From NCBI GenBank assembly GCA_030066715.1, contig JASJBC010000030.1:1-37183 (forward strand): a stretch of 37,183 nt of DNA, given 5' to 3'. How positions within the stretch are numbered: the first letter of the stretch is position 1; every line of letters begins with the position of its first letter. Positions 18,881-26,883 of this stretch are shown here, in pieces. The notes beneath the pieces were generated by a model. The model was not told the origin of the DNA, ran no database searches, and was given only the letters and a program-made list of their open reading frames with translations. Made by a program: the position numbers and the translations under genes. This DNA is from Acidimicrobiia bacterium. GTDB taxonomy: Bacteria > Actinomycetota > Acidimicrobiia > Spongiisociales > UBA5794.

Positions 18881-18928
18881 GTTCCTGCGGATCTCACTTC
18901 CGAGTACGGAAGCCACGTCCGCAAGAAC
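18881..18928. repeat. 48-bp hairpin element, copy A
   Basis: Outer arms GTTCCTGCGGA and TCCGCAAGAAC (one mismatch) enclose a second perfect stem, CTTCCG-AGTA-CGGAAG. It lies between the ABC ATPase gene and the Cys-rich mini-protein gene and is 79% or more identical to copy B. Confidence 0.8.
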
Positions 18929-18950
18929 CAAAGGCGGACGTCGTCCATCC

Positions 18951-18998
18951 GTTCTTGCGGATCTCACTTCGACATACTGAAGCCACGTCCGCAAGAAC
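18951..18998. repeat. 48-bp hairpin element, copy B
   Basis: Outer arms GTTCTTGCGGA and TCCGCAAGAAC are perfect 11-bp complements. The inner stem is reduced to CTTC/GAAG. Same orientation as copy A, 70-bp period, 22-bp spacer. It lies 26 bp past the end of the ABC transporter operon, so the pair may act as a tandem transcription barrier; there is no U-run. Confidence 0.8.
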
Positions 18999-19024
18999 CA
19001 GATTGGGGAGATCGATACCGCGGC

Positions 19025-19768
19025 TCAATCCTCTATTTCGATTGCACGCAGGAAACGCTTGGTGCGCTCGTGCTGAGGGTTGCGAAGGACCTCATTGGGC
19101 GGGCCTTCCTCCACAATGACGCCACCGTCCATGAATATCACCCGGTCGGCCACCTGAAGGGCAAAGCCCATTTCGTGCGTCACAACCAGCATGGTCATGC
19201 CGTCGTCGGCAAGCTCACGCATCACGTCCAGCACCTCGCCGATCAACTCCGGATCGAGCGCCGACGTCGGCTCATCGAACAACATCATGTCGGGGTTCAT
19301 GCACAACGCCCGGGCGATTGCAACCCGCTGCTGCTGACCGCCGGAGAGGCGTGACGGGTGTTCGTTGACCTTGTCGCTGAGCCCCACCCGCGCCAGCATT
19401 TCTTCGGCGATCCGGGTGGCCTCGGCTGTATCGCGGCCGAGAACCTTGCGCTGAGCAATACGCAGGTTGCGCAGGACCGTGAGATGCGGGAATAGGTTGA
19501 ACTGCTGGAACACCATCCCGATCCTGGTTCGGAGGCCGTCGACGTCGGCGTCCTCATCGGTGATGTCCTCACCTTCGATCAGGATGGTTCCGGACGTAGG
19601 TTGCTCGAGGAGGTTCACACAGCGCAGCAGCGTCGACTTGCCCGAGCCCGAAGGACCGAGCAGACACACAACCTCCCCGGTTTGGATTGTGGTGCTGATA
19701 CCACGCAGAACCTCGAGTTCACCGAAGTACTTATGCAGATCCTTGATCTCGATTGGTGGGGCAGTCAT
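19025..19768 (-). CDS. Polar amino-acid ABC transporter ATP-binding protein (GlnQ-like)
   Basis: 247 aa cytoplasmic ATPase. Walker A GPSGSGKS at 38-45, Q-loop [13 protein letters not shown], signature [15 protein letters not shown] from 141, Walker [14 protein letters not shown] from 161, and the H-loop in VVTHEMGFA. All motifs needed for ATP hydrolysis are intact and length is typical. It is the last gene of a three-gene import operon and overlaps the permease stop (ATGA at 19765-19768). The exact substrate cannot be read from the ATPase. Confidence 0.96.
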   Translation of the reverse strand: MTAPPIEIKDLHKYFGELEVLRGISTTIQTGEVVCLLGPSGSGKSTLLRCVNLLEQPTSGTILIEGEDITDEDADVDGLRTRIGMVFQQFNLFPHLTVLRNLRIAQRKVLGRDTAEATRIAEEMLARVGLSDKVNEHPSRLSGGQQQRVAIARALCMNPDMMLFDEPTSALDPELIGEVLDVMRELADDGMTMLVVTHEMGFALQVADRVIFMDGGVIVEEGPPNEVLRNPQHERTKRFLRAIEIED

Positions 19769-20571
19769 CGCTTCTCCGCCTCCGTCTTGCGTTCCAGCCT
19801 CCGCACCAGGTACGTCAGCGGAAGGGTGATTATCAGGTACACGATCGCGACCACGGTAAGCGGGGTTGCGTTCTGGTTCTGCGCCATGAAGTCACGGGCA
19901 AACTTGGTGAGCTCCTTCGACGCCGGGGTCGTGCCCAACACGAAGAGCAGCGACGTGTCCTTGATCAGCAGCACCATCTCGTTGGTGAGCGGTGGAATGA
20001 TGATCCGGAAAGCCTGGGGCAGGATGATGTAGGTCATCGCCGTGCTCGGCGACATCCCCAGCGATCTGGCCGCCTCCATCTGCCCCTTCGGCACCGCCTG
20101 AATACCAGCCCGAATCGTCTCCGCCATATAGGCCCCGGCAACCAGTCCTAGTCCGATCGATCCCTTGCCCAACGTGCCGCCGGGAATCTTCCAATCGAAA
20201 GCGATTCCGAAGCCAAAGCCCACGAGGATGATCGTGATCAGCGCCGGCAGCCCGCGGAAGAGCTCGATGTAGGACGTCGCGAACCACCGATACGGAGCGA
20301 TCGACGAGAGCTTCATCAGAGCCAGCACGAGTGCCAGCACCAGGCCCAGTGCAAACGCCAACGCCGTGTAGATGATGGTGTTGCGCGCGGCAACCGTGAG
20401 CACCTCGGGCAACATGTCGCGGGCGATCTCGGTGTTGAAGAAATTGCGCCTGATCGTCTCCCAGTCGGCGAACAGGACGAATCCGACGACGACCGCAATT
20501 CCAATCCCGTACATGGCGCCGCGACGGATCCTCTGTATACGGCGTCTTCTCAGTACCACTTCGCTAGCCAC
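19765..20571 (-). CDS. Polar amino-acid ABC transporter permease (GlnP/HisM-like)
   Basis: 268 aa. After a basic N-terminus and one hydrophobic helix comes the HisM-type core: [31 protein letters not shown], the EAA loop [20 protein letters not shown], and [20 protein letters not shown]. The start is GTG at 20569-20571 with GGGAGGG 4 nt upstream. A single permease species here implies a homodimer. It is separated from the binding-protein gene by a strong hairpin and overlaps the ATPase gene by four bases. Confidence 0.95.
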   Translation of the reverse strand: MASEVVLRRRRIQRIRRGAMYGIGIAVVVGFVLFADWETIRRNFFNTEIARDMLPEVLTVAARNTIIYTALAFALGLVLALVLALMKLSSIAPYRWFATSYIELFRGLPALITIILVGFGFGIAFDWKIPGGTLGKGSIGLGLVAGAYMAETIRAGIQAVPKGQMEAARSLGMSPSTAMTYIILPQAFRIIIPPLTNEMVLLIKDTSLLFVLGTTPASKELTKFARDFMAQNQNATPLTVVAIVYLIITLPLTYLVRRLERKTEAEKR

Positions 20572-20596
20572 AGCACCCTCCCCGGTGTTTCATAGC

Positions 20597-20626
20597 GACG
20601 GGGCGACTCAACCGAGCCGCCCCGTC
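20597..20626. promoter_or_regulatory. Intergenic hairpin in the second amino-acid transporter operon
   Basis: GACGGGGCG and CGCCCCGTC form a perfect outer stem. On the minus strand a G-T wobble and CTC/GAG extend it to about 13 bp with a GGTT loop. Its position between binding protein and permease mirrors the hairpin at 3627-3653, suggesting the same use in setting subunit ratio. Confidence 0.7.
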
Positions 20627-20650
20627 CGTTCTCATGGATGATCGATTGGC

Positions 20651-21430
20651 CTAGAACCAGTCGTCGTAGATGTCGTCGTAGGTTCCGTCGTCACGCAGCT
20701 TCTGCAACGAGTTGTTGACGGCCTCGAGCACGTCCTCGGCGCCCTCTTCCTTGACGGCAAACCCGTAGCTCTCGTCGGTCGGATACGTTTCAACGAGTTC
20801 AGCGTCATCAGGGTTGTTCAGCGCATAGTCGGCGTTCGGCACGATGTCCTGGAGCACGCCGTCGACCTCACCGGCGGCAAGGGCCAAGAAGACGTCGCCA
20901 GGGTTGTCGAACGAGATGATCGTGGCGTCACTCGGAGCATTCGCCTGGGCGTAGGCCTCGCCGGTCGTTGCGGACTGCACGGCCAGGGAACGTCCGCTGA
21001 AGCCCGCCAGGTCGGTGACGCCGGACTCCGTGGACACGAGCAGCGATTGGTCGGCGGTGAAGTACGGATCTGAGAAGTCGATGTTCTCTTCCCGTTCATC
21101 GGTGATCGTGATCGATGCTGCCGCGATGTCGCACTCGTCCGACTCCATAGCGATACCCGAAGTGATCGGATCGAAGCCGATGTTGTTGACCGCCAGCTCG
21201 AGGCCCAGGTCCTCGGCGATCGCCCGCATCAGCTCGATGTCGAATCCGGTGAACTCACCGTCCAGCTCGAACTCCATCGGCGGGTACGGAGAATCCGTGC
21301 ATACCGTCAACGTGCCGCTGCTGACGAGGGTCAAGTCGCTGCCATCAGCTCCATCGTCATCGTCACCACACGCTGTTGCGATCAGGGCCACGGCCATGAG
21401 CGCCGCCAGCCAGTAACTGAACCTCTTCAT
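20651..21430 (-). CDS. Polar amino-acid ABC transporter substrate-binding lipoprotein
   Basis: 259 aa. Lipoprotein signal MKRFSYWLAALMAVALIATAC, an Asp/Gly-rich linker (GDDDDGADGSD), then a family-3 binding domain: GTLTVCTDSPYPPMEF, FTGFDIELMRAIAEDLG, ITITDEREENIDFSDPYF and GVTDLAGFSGRSLAVQS. These are standard for GlnH/FliY-type proteins. An in-frame TTG at 21436 exists, but the ATG at 21428-21430 sits 7 nt after AGGAGG and is preferred. First gene of the operon. Confidence 0.95.
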   Translation of the reverse strand: MKRFSYWLAALMAVALIATACGDDDDGADGSDLTLVSSGTLTVCTDSPYPPMEFELDGEFTGFDIELMRAIAEDLGLELAVNNIGFDPITSGIAMESDECDIAAASITITDEREENIDFSDPYFTADQSLLVSTESGVTDLAGFSGRSLAVQSATTGEAYAQANAPSDATIISFDNPGDVFLALAAGEVDGVLQDIVPNADYALNNPDDAELVETYPTDESYGFAVKEEGAEDVLEAVNNSLQKLRDDGTYDDIYDDWF

Positions 21431-21448
21431 CCCCAATCCTCCTTTGAC

Positions 21449-21470
21449 TCGGCCGAGCCCACCCGGCCGA
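21449..21470. promoter_or_regulatory. Leader hairpin before the binding-protein gene
   Basis: TCGGCCG and CGGCCGA (7-bp stem, 8-nt loop) sit a few bases upstream of the AGGAGG ribosome site. It may be the terminator of the preceding Mo-enzyme operon (stop at 21520) or a leader structure; no U-run is present. Confidence 0.4.
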
Positions 21471-21519
21471 TACCACGAGATTAGGCCGCACTTGCCCTAG
21501 TCGCCGATTCCGGAAGGCC

Positions 21520-22308
21520 CTATTTCGCGCTCTCAGCCGTCCGCCGAGCACGTTCCGCCAGCTCATCCCACAGCCGTGCCGTTCCCGGATATCGCTTGGC
21601 GAGATTGCGCCAGCGAATCGAGGTGACCTCGTACCAGGTGGCCACCGTCTCGCTGCCATCGCGCCATTCCTCGGGCATGCTCCTGGTGTCCTGCCGGCCG
21701 CCGGTCACGGACTCGATGGACCGCCGGAACACGACGAGCCCACCCCACAACGAAACGATCCTCGCACCCAGGTCAGAGGGCAGGTCGGCTGGACCGTAGG
21801 AGTCGTATCCAGGAGGGAAGAGCCCCTCGGCCCCACTCAGCGCCGGAGCGGGACGGTGACGCTCGCCGATGTCCAACAAATCTGACACCGCCGCCTCGGC
21901 CCCGCTCCGGACTTCGGGGAAGCACCGCGCTGCGGCCCGCAGCCAGGGAACCGCCCACGGGAGAATCCGGTCGGCCATCAGGAAGCGCCGCTCTTCGAAC
22001 GTCTGCGTCGCCAGGATGCGATCGGTTTCCTGCCACGCTCCGCCTTCGGTCTGGGCTAGGGCAGCGGCAAAGCGCGCCAAATCCGCCAGATCGCCGTCCC
22101 GCAGCGGGTAGCTCCACCGGCGCGCCCTTCTCTCGAGATCGGAGCGGGGATCGGCGTCGGGAATGACCTCTGCCTCGATCGGCGGAAGGTCCCGCCAAAT
22201 CACCGGGTGCTCGTCGGCGCGCCAGCGGTCGGCGATAGCCGCCCAAACCTCGGCCTCCGTGAATGCGGCTGACGCCGCCGGCGGCTCAGTCGCCGAACCG
22301 ATACGCAT
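21520..22308 (-). CDS. Unknown protein cotranslated with the Mo oxidoreductase
   Basis: 262 aa, overlapping the end of the molybdopterin oxidoreductase gene by 23 bp, so almost certainly cotranscribed and coupled. No family recognised. It is hydrophilic and mostly helical, Trp/Arg/Ala/Glu-rich (EAEVWAAIADRWRADEHPVIW, shown here as two pieces: EAEVWAAIADRW and RADEHPVIW; later EEWRDGSETVATWYEV and RWRNLAKRYPGTARLWDEL). There is no signal peptide or clear membrane segment and one cysteine. Position as last gene of a Mo-enzyme operon is where TorD/NarJ/DmsD-type chaperones are often encoded, and size and helicity are compatible, but I see no TorD signature. Confidence 0.75.
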   Translation of the reverse strand: MRIGSATEPPAASAAFTEAEVWAAIADRWRADEHPVIWRDLPPIEAEVIPDADPRSDLERRARRWSYPLRDGDLADLARFAAALAQTEGGAWQETDRILATQTFEERRFLMADRILPWAVPWLRAAARCFPEVRSGAEAAVSDLLDIGERHRPAPALSGAEGLFPPGYDSYGPADLPSDLGARIVSLWGGLVVFRRSIESVTGGRQDTRSMPEEWRDGSETVATWYEVTSIRWRNLAKRYPGTARLWDELAERARRTAESAK

Positions 22309-25000
22309 CGGGCGTCGGCTTCACCGGCCGATGGATCCACAGCGGCCGGCGCAGGTTTCCGGGTCCAGGGGCGGGCTTGGTCATCGCCAGCCATTCCTTG
22401 TAGACCTCGTGGGACTTGCCGGTATCAACAAAGATGTCGCCGTAGCGATCCCCCACCTCGGCCTTGGCGAGCCGGACCCGCTGATGCCAGGCGTGCATGC
22501 CCGACACCGGATCGGGATGCACCGGGAAGGCGAGGTTCTGGTTGACGCCTGCGTCCTGCCACCAGATCCGCTGACTGTCCGGATCGTCGGACTCGAACGG
22601 CCCGATCCCCTTCTCCTGCCGCAGCATCCAGCCGCCGTCCTTGCGCTGGATGTCCACCAAGGCGGAGGACCACCGCTCGTTGCCGTGGTCGTCCTCCAAA
22701 CGCCATCTCCCCATATGGTGCGAGGCTGCGACCACACCGGGACGGATGCCCTCGGTCCGCCACACTCGCATGACGAAGTAGCCGATATCGGTGCTGATCC
22801 GGATCATCTCCCCCGTCTCGAACCCGAGTGCGTCGGCGTCAATGGGGTTCATCCACAGCGGATGGCCATGGCTGATCTCGTACAGGTACTTGGCGTTCCC
22901 GGACCTGGTGTGGATCAACGTCGGCAACCGGAAGATCGGAAGGAGGATCCGCTCGTTTCCCTCCATGTCCATGTCCCGCCAGTAGACATGGGTCTTGAGG
23001 TAAGTCGGCACATCGGCCTCGTCCCAGCCCCAGGAATTGAGGGTCGGCGAATACCACTCGAGCTTCCCGCTCTCGGTGGGGAAACCGGTCCGCTCCATCC
23101 CGTCGACTCGGATGCCGTCATCGGCAGGTCGCTCGTGGATGAGGTAGTTGTCGTTGTCCACTTCGAACGCCCCGTACTTGCGCATGAATTGCAGCGGGGA
23201 CAGGTCCTCCTTCGCCGCCGCTTCAGGAAGGCCGGGGACGGAGTTGTCGAACATCCAGCCGTAGTACTCGTCCACGGAGACGACACGGTCGGGGTCGTTG
23301 GGCGACTCGAACCATTGCCTGATGCCCAGCGAACCGTCGGGATCGATGCGCCAGGAGAGATCGAACCAGAACTCGGTCTCCTCCCACACCTGGCCGGGAT
23401 TGGCGTCGTAGGTCCGGTCGTATGCCTCACCGCGCTTCTCGCCGGCAACCCGGAGCACGGGCTGACGGAACCCGAGCCAGCGCCCCGCATAGGTTGCGTA
23501 GGAGTGGGTGTCGTGCCGCTCCGAGGCGACCCCCATCGGCAGCACGTAGTCCGCGTACCAGGCCGTCTCCGACCAAGTCGGGGTGAGCGCCACGTGAAGA
23601 CCCACGAGATCCTCGTCGGTCAGCATCTCGAGCCAGGAGAATCCGTCGGGGTTCGTCCAGATGGGGTTGTACACCCGCGAGAAGTAGACGTCGACCTTGC
23701 CTCTGCCCTCCTTGATCAGGTGCGGGAGGAGGATCGACATCTCATGGTGGGCAAGCGGGTACTCCTTCGGCCACAGCATCTCGTTCCACCGGCTGTGCGG
23801 CGGGGGCATGTTCCAATGCTTGGGCTTGAACTTGTCCCAAGTGTTGGGCGAGGTGCCCCCTTTGGTCCCGACCGATCCCGTCAGCACGTGGAGGAACCAG
23901 AGACAGCGGGCGCCCTGCCACCCGCCGAGGTTGCCCGACCCGATCGACCGCCATGTGTGCGAGGAGAAAGCGTGACCCGCTGCGGCGATGCCCTCGGCGA
24001 TGGCGACGATGCTGTCAGGCTTGACCCCTGCCTCCTCGGCGGCGAACTCCGGTGTGTACTCCGCATAGGTCTCTCTGAGCAAGGCGATGAACGACTCGTA
24101 GGTCCGGGGTCGCTCCGGAGCCTTGGCGGCAAGCGCCGTCTCCCAGTCGACCCATTTGCGCATGAAGTCGTGATCGACCGCATCCCACTCGAGCAGCAGA
24201 TGGGCAACGGCGAGCAGCATCGCTGCCTCGGTGCCGGGGTACGGCGACACCCAGATGTCGGACATCGATGCGGTGTTCGACAGCCTCGGGTCGATCGTGG
24301 CCAGCTTCGCCCCGGACTGCATCCCCTCCATGATCCGCTGCGCATGCGGGTTGAAGTAGTGGCCGGTCTCGAGATGTGATGAGAGCAGCAGGATGAACTT
24401 CGCGTTGGCGAAGTCGGCCGACGGCCGGTCGTGGCCCATCCACATCGCATAGCCCGTCCTCGCCCCGGACGAGCAGATGTTGGTGTGGCTGTTGTGGCCG
24501 TCCACGCCCCAGGCCTTGAGGGTGCGGTCCATGAAGCCGTCCTCGCCGGGGCGCCCGACGTGGTACATGATCTCGTCGTGACGATCCTCCTGGATCGCCT
24601 TGCGCATCCGACCGGCGATGTCCTGAAGAGCGTCTTCCCAGGAAACCTCCATCCAGCCACCGCCGCCGCGCTCACCAACCCGCTTCAGCGGATAGAGGAT
24701 GCGTTCCGGGTCGTGGACCTGGTTGATGGTGGCCGGGCCCTTGGCGCAGTTGCGACCGCGGGAACCGGGATGTGCCGGGTTGCCGACGAACTTCGTGACG
24801 TCGCCGGTGTCCTTGTCTACGTATGCGAGCAAACCACAGGCAGACTCACAGTTGAAGCAGGTCGTCGGAACCAGTTGGTAGCTGTGCTTGACCTTGGTCG
24901 GCCAGGCCTTGGCGTCGTACTCCTCCCAGTCGTCCCAGCGATCGGCAGGCGGGTAGCTGAGGAGTTCCCCTCCGGGGATCAAGCGCGGAATGTCAGTCAT
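22286..25000 (-). CDS. Molybdopterin oxidoreductase catalytic subunit (SoeA/PsrA/PhsA group)
   Basis: 904 aa of the DMSO-reductase family, binding Mo-bis-MGD. The N-terminal [4Fe-4S] site is C48-x2-C51-x3-C55-x29-C85 (CFNCESACG, RGRNCAKG). C176 in SHTNICSSGARTGY is the likely Mo ligand. LLSSHLETGHYF, ATIDPRLSNTAS and the C-terminal dinucleotide-binding region (HGHPLWMNPIDADALGFE, VAASHHMGRWR) follow. There is no twin-arginine signal, so it should face the cytoplasm, as sulfite dehydrogenase SoeABC does and PsrA/PhsA do not. With TusA, DsrE and persulfide dioxygenase neighbours, sulfite oxidation is the leading hypothesis; thiosulfate, polysulfide or tetrathionate chemistry remains possible. 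ATG has GGAGGAGAG upstream. Confidence 0.9.
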   Translation of the reverse strand: MTDIPRLIPGGELLSYPPADRWDDWEEYDAKAWPTKVKHSYQLVPTTCFNCESACGLLAYVDKDTGDVTKFVGNPAHPGSRGRNCAKGPATINQVHDPERILYPLKRVGERGGGGWMEVSWEDALQDIAGRMRKAIQEDRHDEIMYHVGRPGEDGFMDRTLKAWGVDGHNSHTNICSSGARTGYAMWMGHDRPSADFANAKFILLLSSHLETGHYFNPHAQRIMEGMQSGAKLATIDPRLSNTASMSDIWVSPYPGTEAAMLLAVAHLLLEWDAVDHDFMRKWVDWETALAAKAPERPRTYESFIALLRETYAEYTPEFAAEEAGVKPDSIVAIAEGIAAAGHAFSSHTWRSIGSGNLGGWQGARCLWFLHVLTGSVGTKGGTSPNTWDKFKPKHWNMPPPHSRWNEMLWPKEYPLAHHEMSILLPHLIKEGRGKVDVYFSRVYNPIWTNPDGFSWLEMLTDEDLVGLHVALTPTWSETAWYADYVLPMGVASERHDTHSYATYAGRWLGFRQPVLRVAGEKRGEAYDRTYDANPGQVWEETEFWFDLSWRIDPDGSLGIRQWFESPNDPDRVVSVDEYYGWMFDNSVPGLPEAAAKEDLSPLQFMRKYGAFEVDNDNYLIHERPADDGIRVDGMERTGFPTESGKLEWYSPTLNSWGWDEADVPTYLKTHVYWRDMDMEGNERILLPIFRLPTLIHTRSGNAKYLYEISHGHPLWMNPIDADALGFETGEMIRISTDIGYFVMRVWRTEGIRPGVVAASHHMGRWRLEDDHGNERWSSALVDIQRKDGGWMLRQEKGIGPFESDDPDSQRIWWQDAGVNQNLAFPVHPDPVSGMHAWHQRVRLAKAEVGDRYGDIFVDTGKSHEVYKEWLAMTKPAPGPGNLRRPLWIHRPVKPTPDAYRFGD

Positions 25001-25012
25001 TGCTCTCTCCTC

Positions 25013-26596
25013 CTATGCCAGCGGCACGCTTTGGCCGGCCTTCACAAAAGCATCGTCGGCAAACCAGATACCGGCGCAGGCTCCGATCCCTCCCAGCGCT
25101 CCGATCCACAACTCACCGCCGCCGAGATAGATCGCTCCGAGGACGATCGGGACCATCACACCCAGAAGCTGGCCACCGACCCACCACTCCCGGGCGAAGG
25201 CGCCTCGTGTCATGTGATGGACCGCCTCGGCAATACTGCGGGTGGGGTGCTTGGTGACGATCTCGGCGAGAGCGAAGAGACCGAGCACTGCCGCACCTCC
25301 GACCATGGACCAGGCGAATGCACGCTCGGTCGTCTCGCCAACATCGACGACCAGCGAGACGAGCAGGCCGAATCCGCCCCCTGCGGTGAACGCACCGGCA
25401 ACCATGTGCCATAGCAGCGTGGGCGATTGCCATAGATCCCGCCCCTCGGCCTGTGCGAACAGGAAGGCCGTGTAGCCGGCAACACCAACTCCGAGGATCG
25501 CACCGATCCAGATGAGTGTCTCGAGCGGTCCCTCGACTCCGGCAACGCCGAGGAGGAACCACACGCCGAGCACCGCACCGTACGCCGAGAGGATCCAGGC
25601 GCCCTTCACGAGCCAGGAGTCGGGGTTGCCGCGAGTGAGCAGGTAAAAAAACCGGTCGGGCCGCTTTAGGTCCCACACCAGCAGACCGCCGGTGAGTGCC
25701 AGGAACAACCCGGCCACCAGCGGTGTCCCCCAGCGGGCCCAACCGGTTGAAGTGTCCGCGCCAAGGAGCAACGCAAGCGCAAGGGCGATGGTGATCCCGG
25801 CCGCAATGCCCTTGGTGAGGAAGTAGCTCGACACCCGCCATCCCCACGGCATCGGCTTCTCCTTGCCGTACACGATGCGGGGCGGTCCGTCTCCGTTGGC
25901 GACAATGTGGTTCTTGGGTGCGGAAGGGGTCACCGACCGTGACTCCGTGGTGACCGATGGCGGGGTGAGGTCGATGTTGAGCCAAGACGAGGCCGGGTCC
26001 CGCCAGATGCCACCATCGCCGGGATCTGCCGCAGCCAGCGGGTCGATGTTGCTGGACTCGACGCCCTTGTACCAGAGCTTGGGGTTCGTGCCCTGCTCCG
26101 TTGCCCGCTGGGACAGCTTTTGCGTCGCCACCATCTTGGCGATCTTGCTCTCGGGATCATCGAGGTCGCCGGCGATGATCGCCTGCTCGGGGCAGACAAC
26201 CACGCAAGCCGGTTGCAGGCCGACATCCACCTTGTGTGCGCAGTAATTGCACTTCTGTGCGGTGTTCTCCTGAGGATCGATGTAGAGCGCATCGTACGGG
26301 CACGCCTGCATGCAGCTCTTGCAGCCGATGCAGTTGTCCGTGTCGAAGTCGACAATGCCGTCGTCACGGGTGTGGAGCGCCGTTGTCGGACAGATCGTCA
26401 CGCAAGGTGCGTCCTCGCAGTGGTTGCATCGCATCACGGAGAAGAAGCGTTTGGTGTCCGGCCAGGAGCCCTTCTCGATGTACTTGACCCAGGTCCGGTC
26501 TACTCCGAGCGGCACCTCATGCTCGGTCTTGCAGGCGACAGTGCACGCGTGGCAGCCGATGCAGCTCGACTGGTCGATGACGAATCCGTACTTCAG
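25013..26596 (-). CDS. Fused four-cluster ferredoxin/NrfD membrane protein (SoeB-SoeC-like), CTG start
   Basis: 527 aa if started at CTG 26596. The N-terminal half carries four [4Fe-4S] motifs: CIGCHACTVAC, CNHCEDAPCVTIC, CIGCKSCMQAC and CNYC followed 11 residues later by CVVVC. From about residue 245 there are some eight hydrophobic segments of NrfD type, which would pass electrons to or from quinone. In Psr, Phs and Soe enzymes these are usually two proteins. No ATG, GTG or TTG lies in frame between the upstream stop (26609-26611) and the first Cys motif. The first ordinary start, GTG 26515, would delete that motif. CTG 26596 has GAGAGGAG 6 nt upstream and gives LKYGFVIDQSSC, matching family N-termini. 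Confidence 0.88.
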   Translation of the reverse strand: MKYGFVIDQSSCIGCHACTVACKTEHEVPLGVDRTWVKYIEKGSWPDTKRFFSVMRCNHCEDAPCVTICPTTALHTRDDGIVDFDTDNCIGCKSCMQACPYDALYIDPQENTAQKCNYCAHKVDVGLQPACVVVCPEQAIIAGDLDDPESKIAKMVATQKLSQRATEQGTNPKLWYKGVESSNIDPLAAADPGDGGIWRDPASSWLNIDLTPPSVTTESRSVTPSAPKNHIVANGDGPPRIVYGKEKPMPWGWRVSSYFLTKGIAAGITIALALALLLGADTSTGWARWGTPLVAGLFLALTGGLLVWDLKRPDRFFYLLTRGNPDSWLVKGAWILSAYGAVLGVWFLLGVAGVEGPLETLIWIGAILGVGVAGYTAFLFAQAEGRDLWQSPTLLWHMVAGAFTAGGGFGLLVSLVVDVGETTERAFAWSMVGGAAVLGLFALAEIVTKHPTRSIAEAVHHMTRGAFAREWWVGGQLLGVMVPIVLGAIYLGGGELWIGALGGIGACAGIWFADDAFVKAGQSVPLA

Positions 26597-26610
26597 GGCC
26601 CACTCCTCTC
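26594..26610 (-). promoter_or_regulatory. Ribosome site GAGAGGAG with CTG initiation codon
   Basis: On the minus strand GAGAGGAG (26603-26610) is followed by six bases and CTG (26594-26596). The in-frame TGA at 26609-26611 overlaps the start of the Shine-Dalgarno, so translation cannot begin further upstream. Confidence 0.7.
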
Positions 26611-26642
26611 ACTGAACAACTATCAGGTTCCCCCGCTGCTCG

Positions 26643-26867
26643 TCAGCCCTTTTCGACAACGAAGTGGAATTCGTCGTTCTCCTCGAACTGCTCCTTCAGC
26701 GTGTGCCCCATATCGCCGGCCCAGGCCGGGATGTCGGACAGAGCCCCCCGGTCGGATGCGATCACCTCGACGGTCTGACCGGAACTGAGCGGCTTGATCG
26801 CCTGGCTTGTTTTGATTACCGGCATCGGGCACTGTAGCCCCCGCGCGTCGACCGTTACGTCTGCCAT
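26643..26867 (-). CDS. tusA: Sulfur carrier protein TusA
   Basis: 74 aa. The hallmark DARGLQCPMPVIKT places the sulfane-sulfur-carrying cysteine at C13 in the CPxP motif; the rest (LSSGQTVEVIASDRGALSDI, HTLKEQFEENDEFHFVVEK) is standard TusA. It accepts persulfide sulfur from a rhodanese or DsrE-type donor and delivers it to downstream enzymes. In sulfur oxidisers tusA sits with dsrE genes and feeds dissimilatory enzymes rather than tRNA thiolation. It lies 16 bp after the DsrE gene and 46 bp before the fused FeS/NrfD gene. Confidence 0.96.
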   Translation of the reverse strand: MADVTVDARGLQCPMPVIKTSQAIKPLSSGQTVEVIASDRGALSDIPAWAGDMGHTLKEQFEENDEFHFVVEKG

Positions 26868-26883
26868 CTCTCCCTCTCCTCTT

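Noticed and set aside
18881-18998. Short CRISPR-like array
   Set aside because: Only two copies, a 48-bp double-stem repeat, one 22-bp spacer and no cas genes. A palindromic element pair fits better.
21520-22308. Calling the 262-aa protein a TorD/NarJ chaperone outright
   Set aside because: Position and helicity fit, but I could not see a family signature, so it is left as unknown.
22163-24379. Long open frame (738 codons) antisense to the Mo-oxidoreductase gene
   Set aside because: It is the mirror of a high-GC gene with strong codon bias. The product is a Pro/Val/His/Arg-rich string with no motif, while the other strand has clear catalytic residues.
22286-25000. Arsenate or nitrate reductase identity for the Mo enzyme
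   Set aside because: No Tat signal, no neighbouring ars, nar or nap genes, and surrounding tusA, dsrE and persulfide genes point to sulfur. Phylogeny would be decisive.
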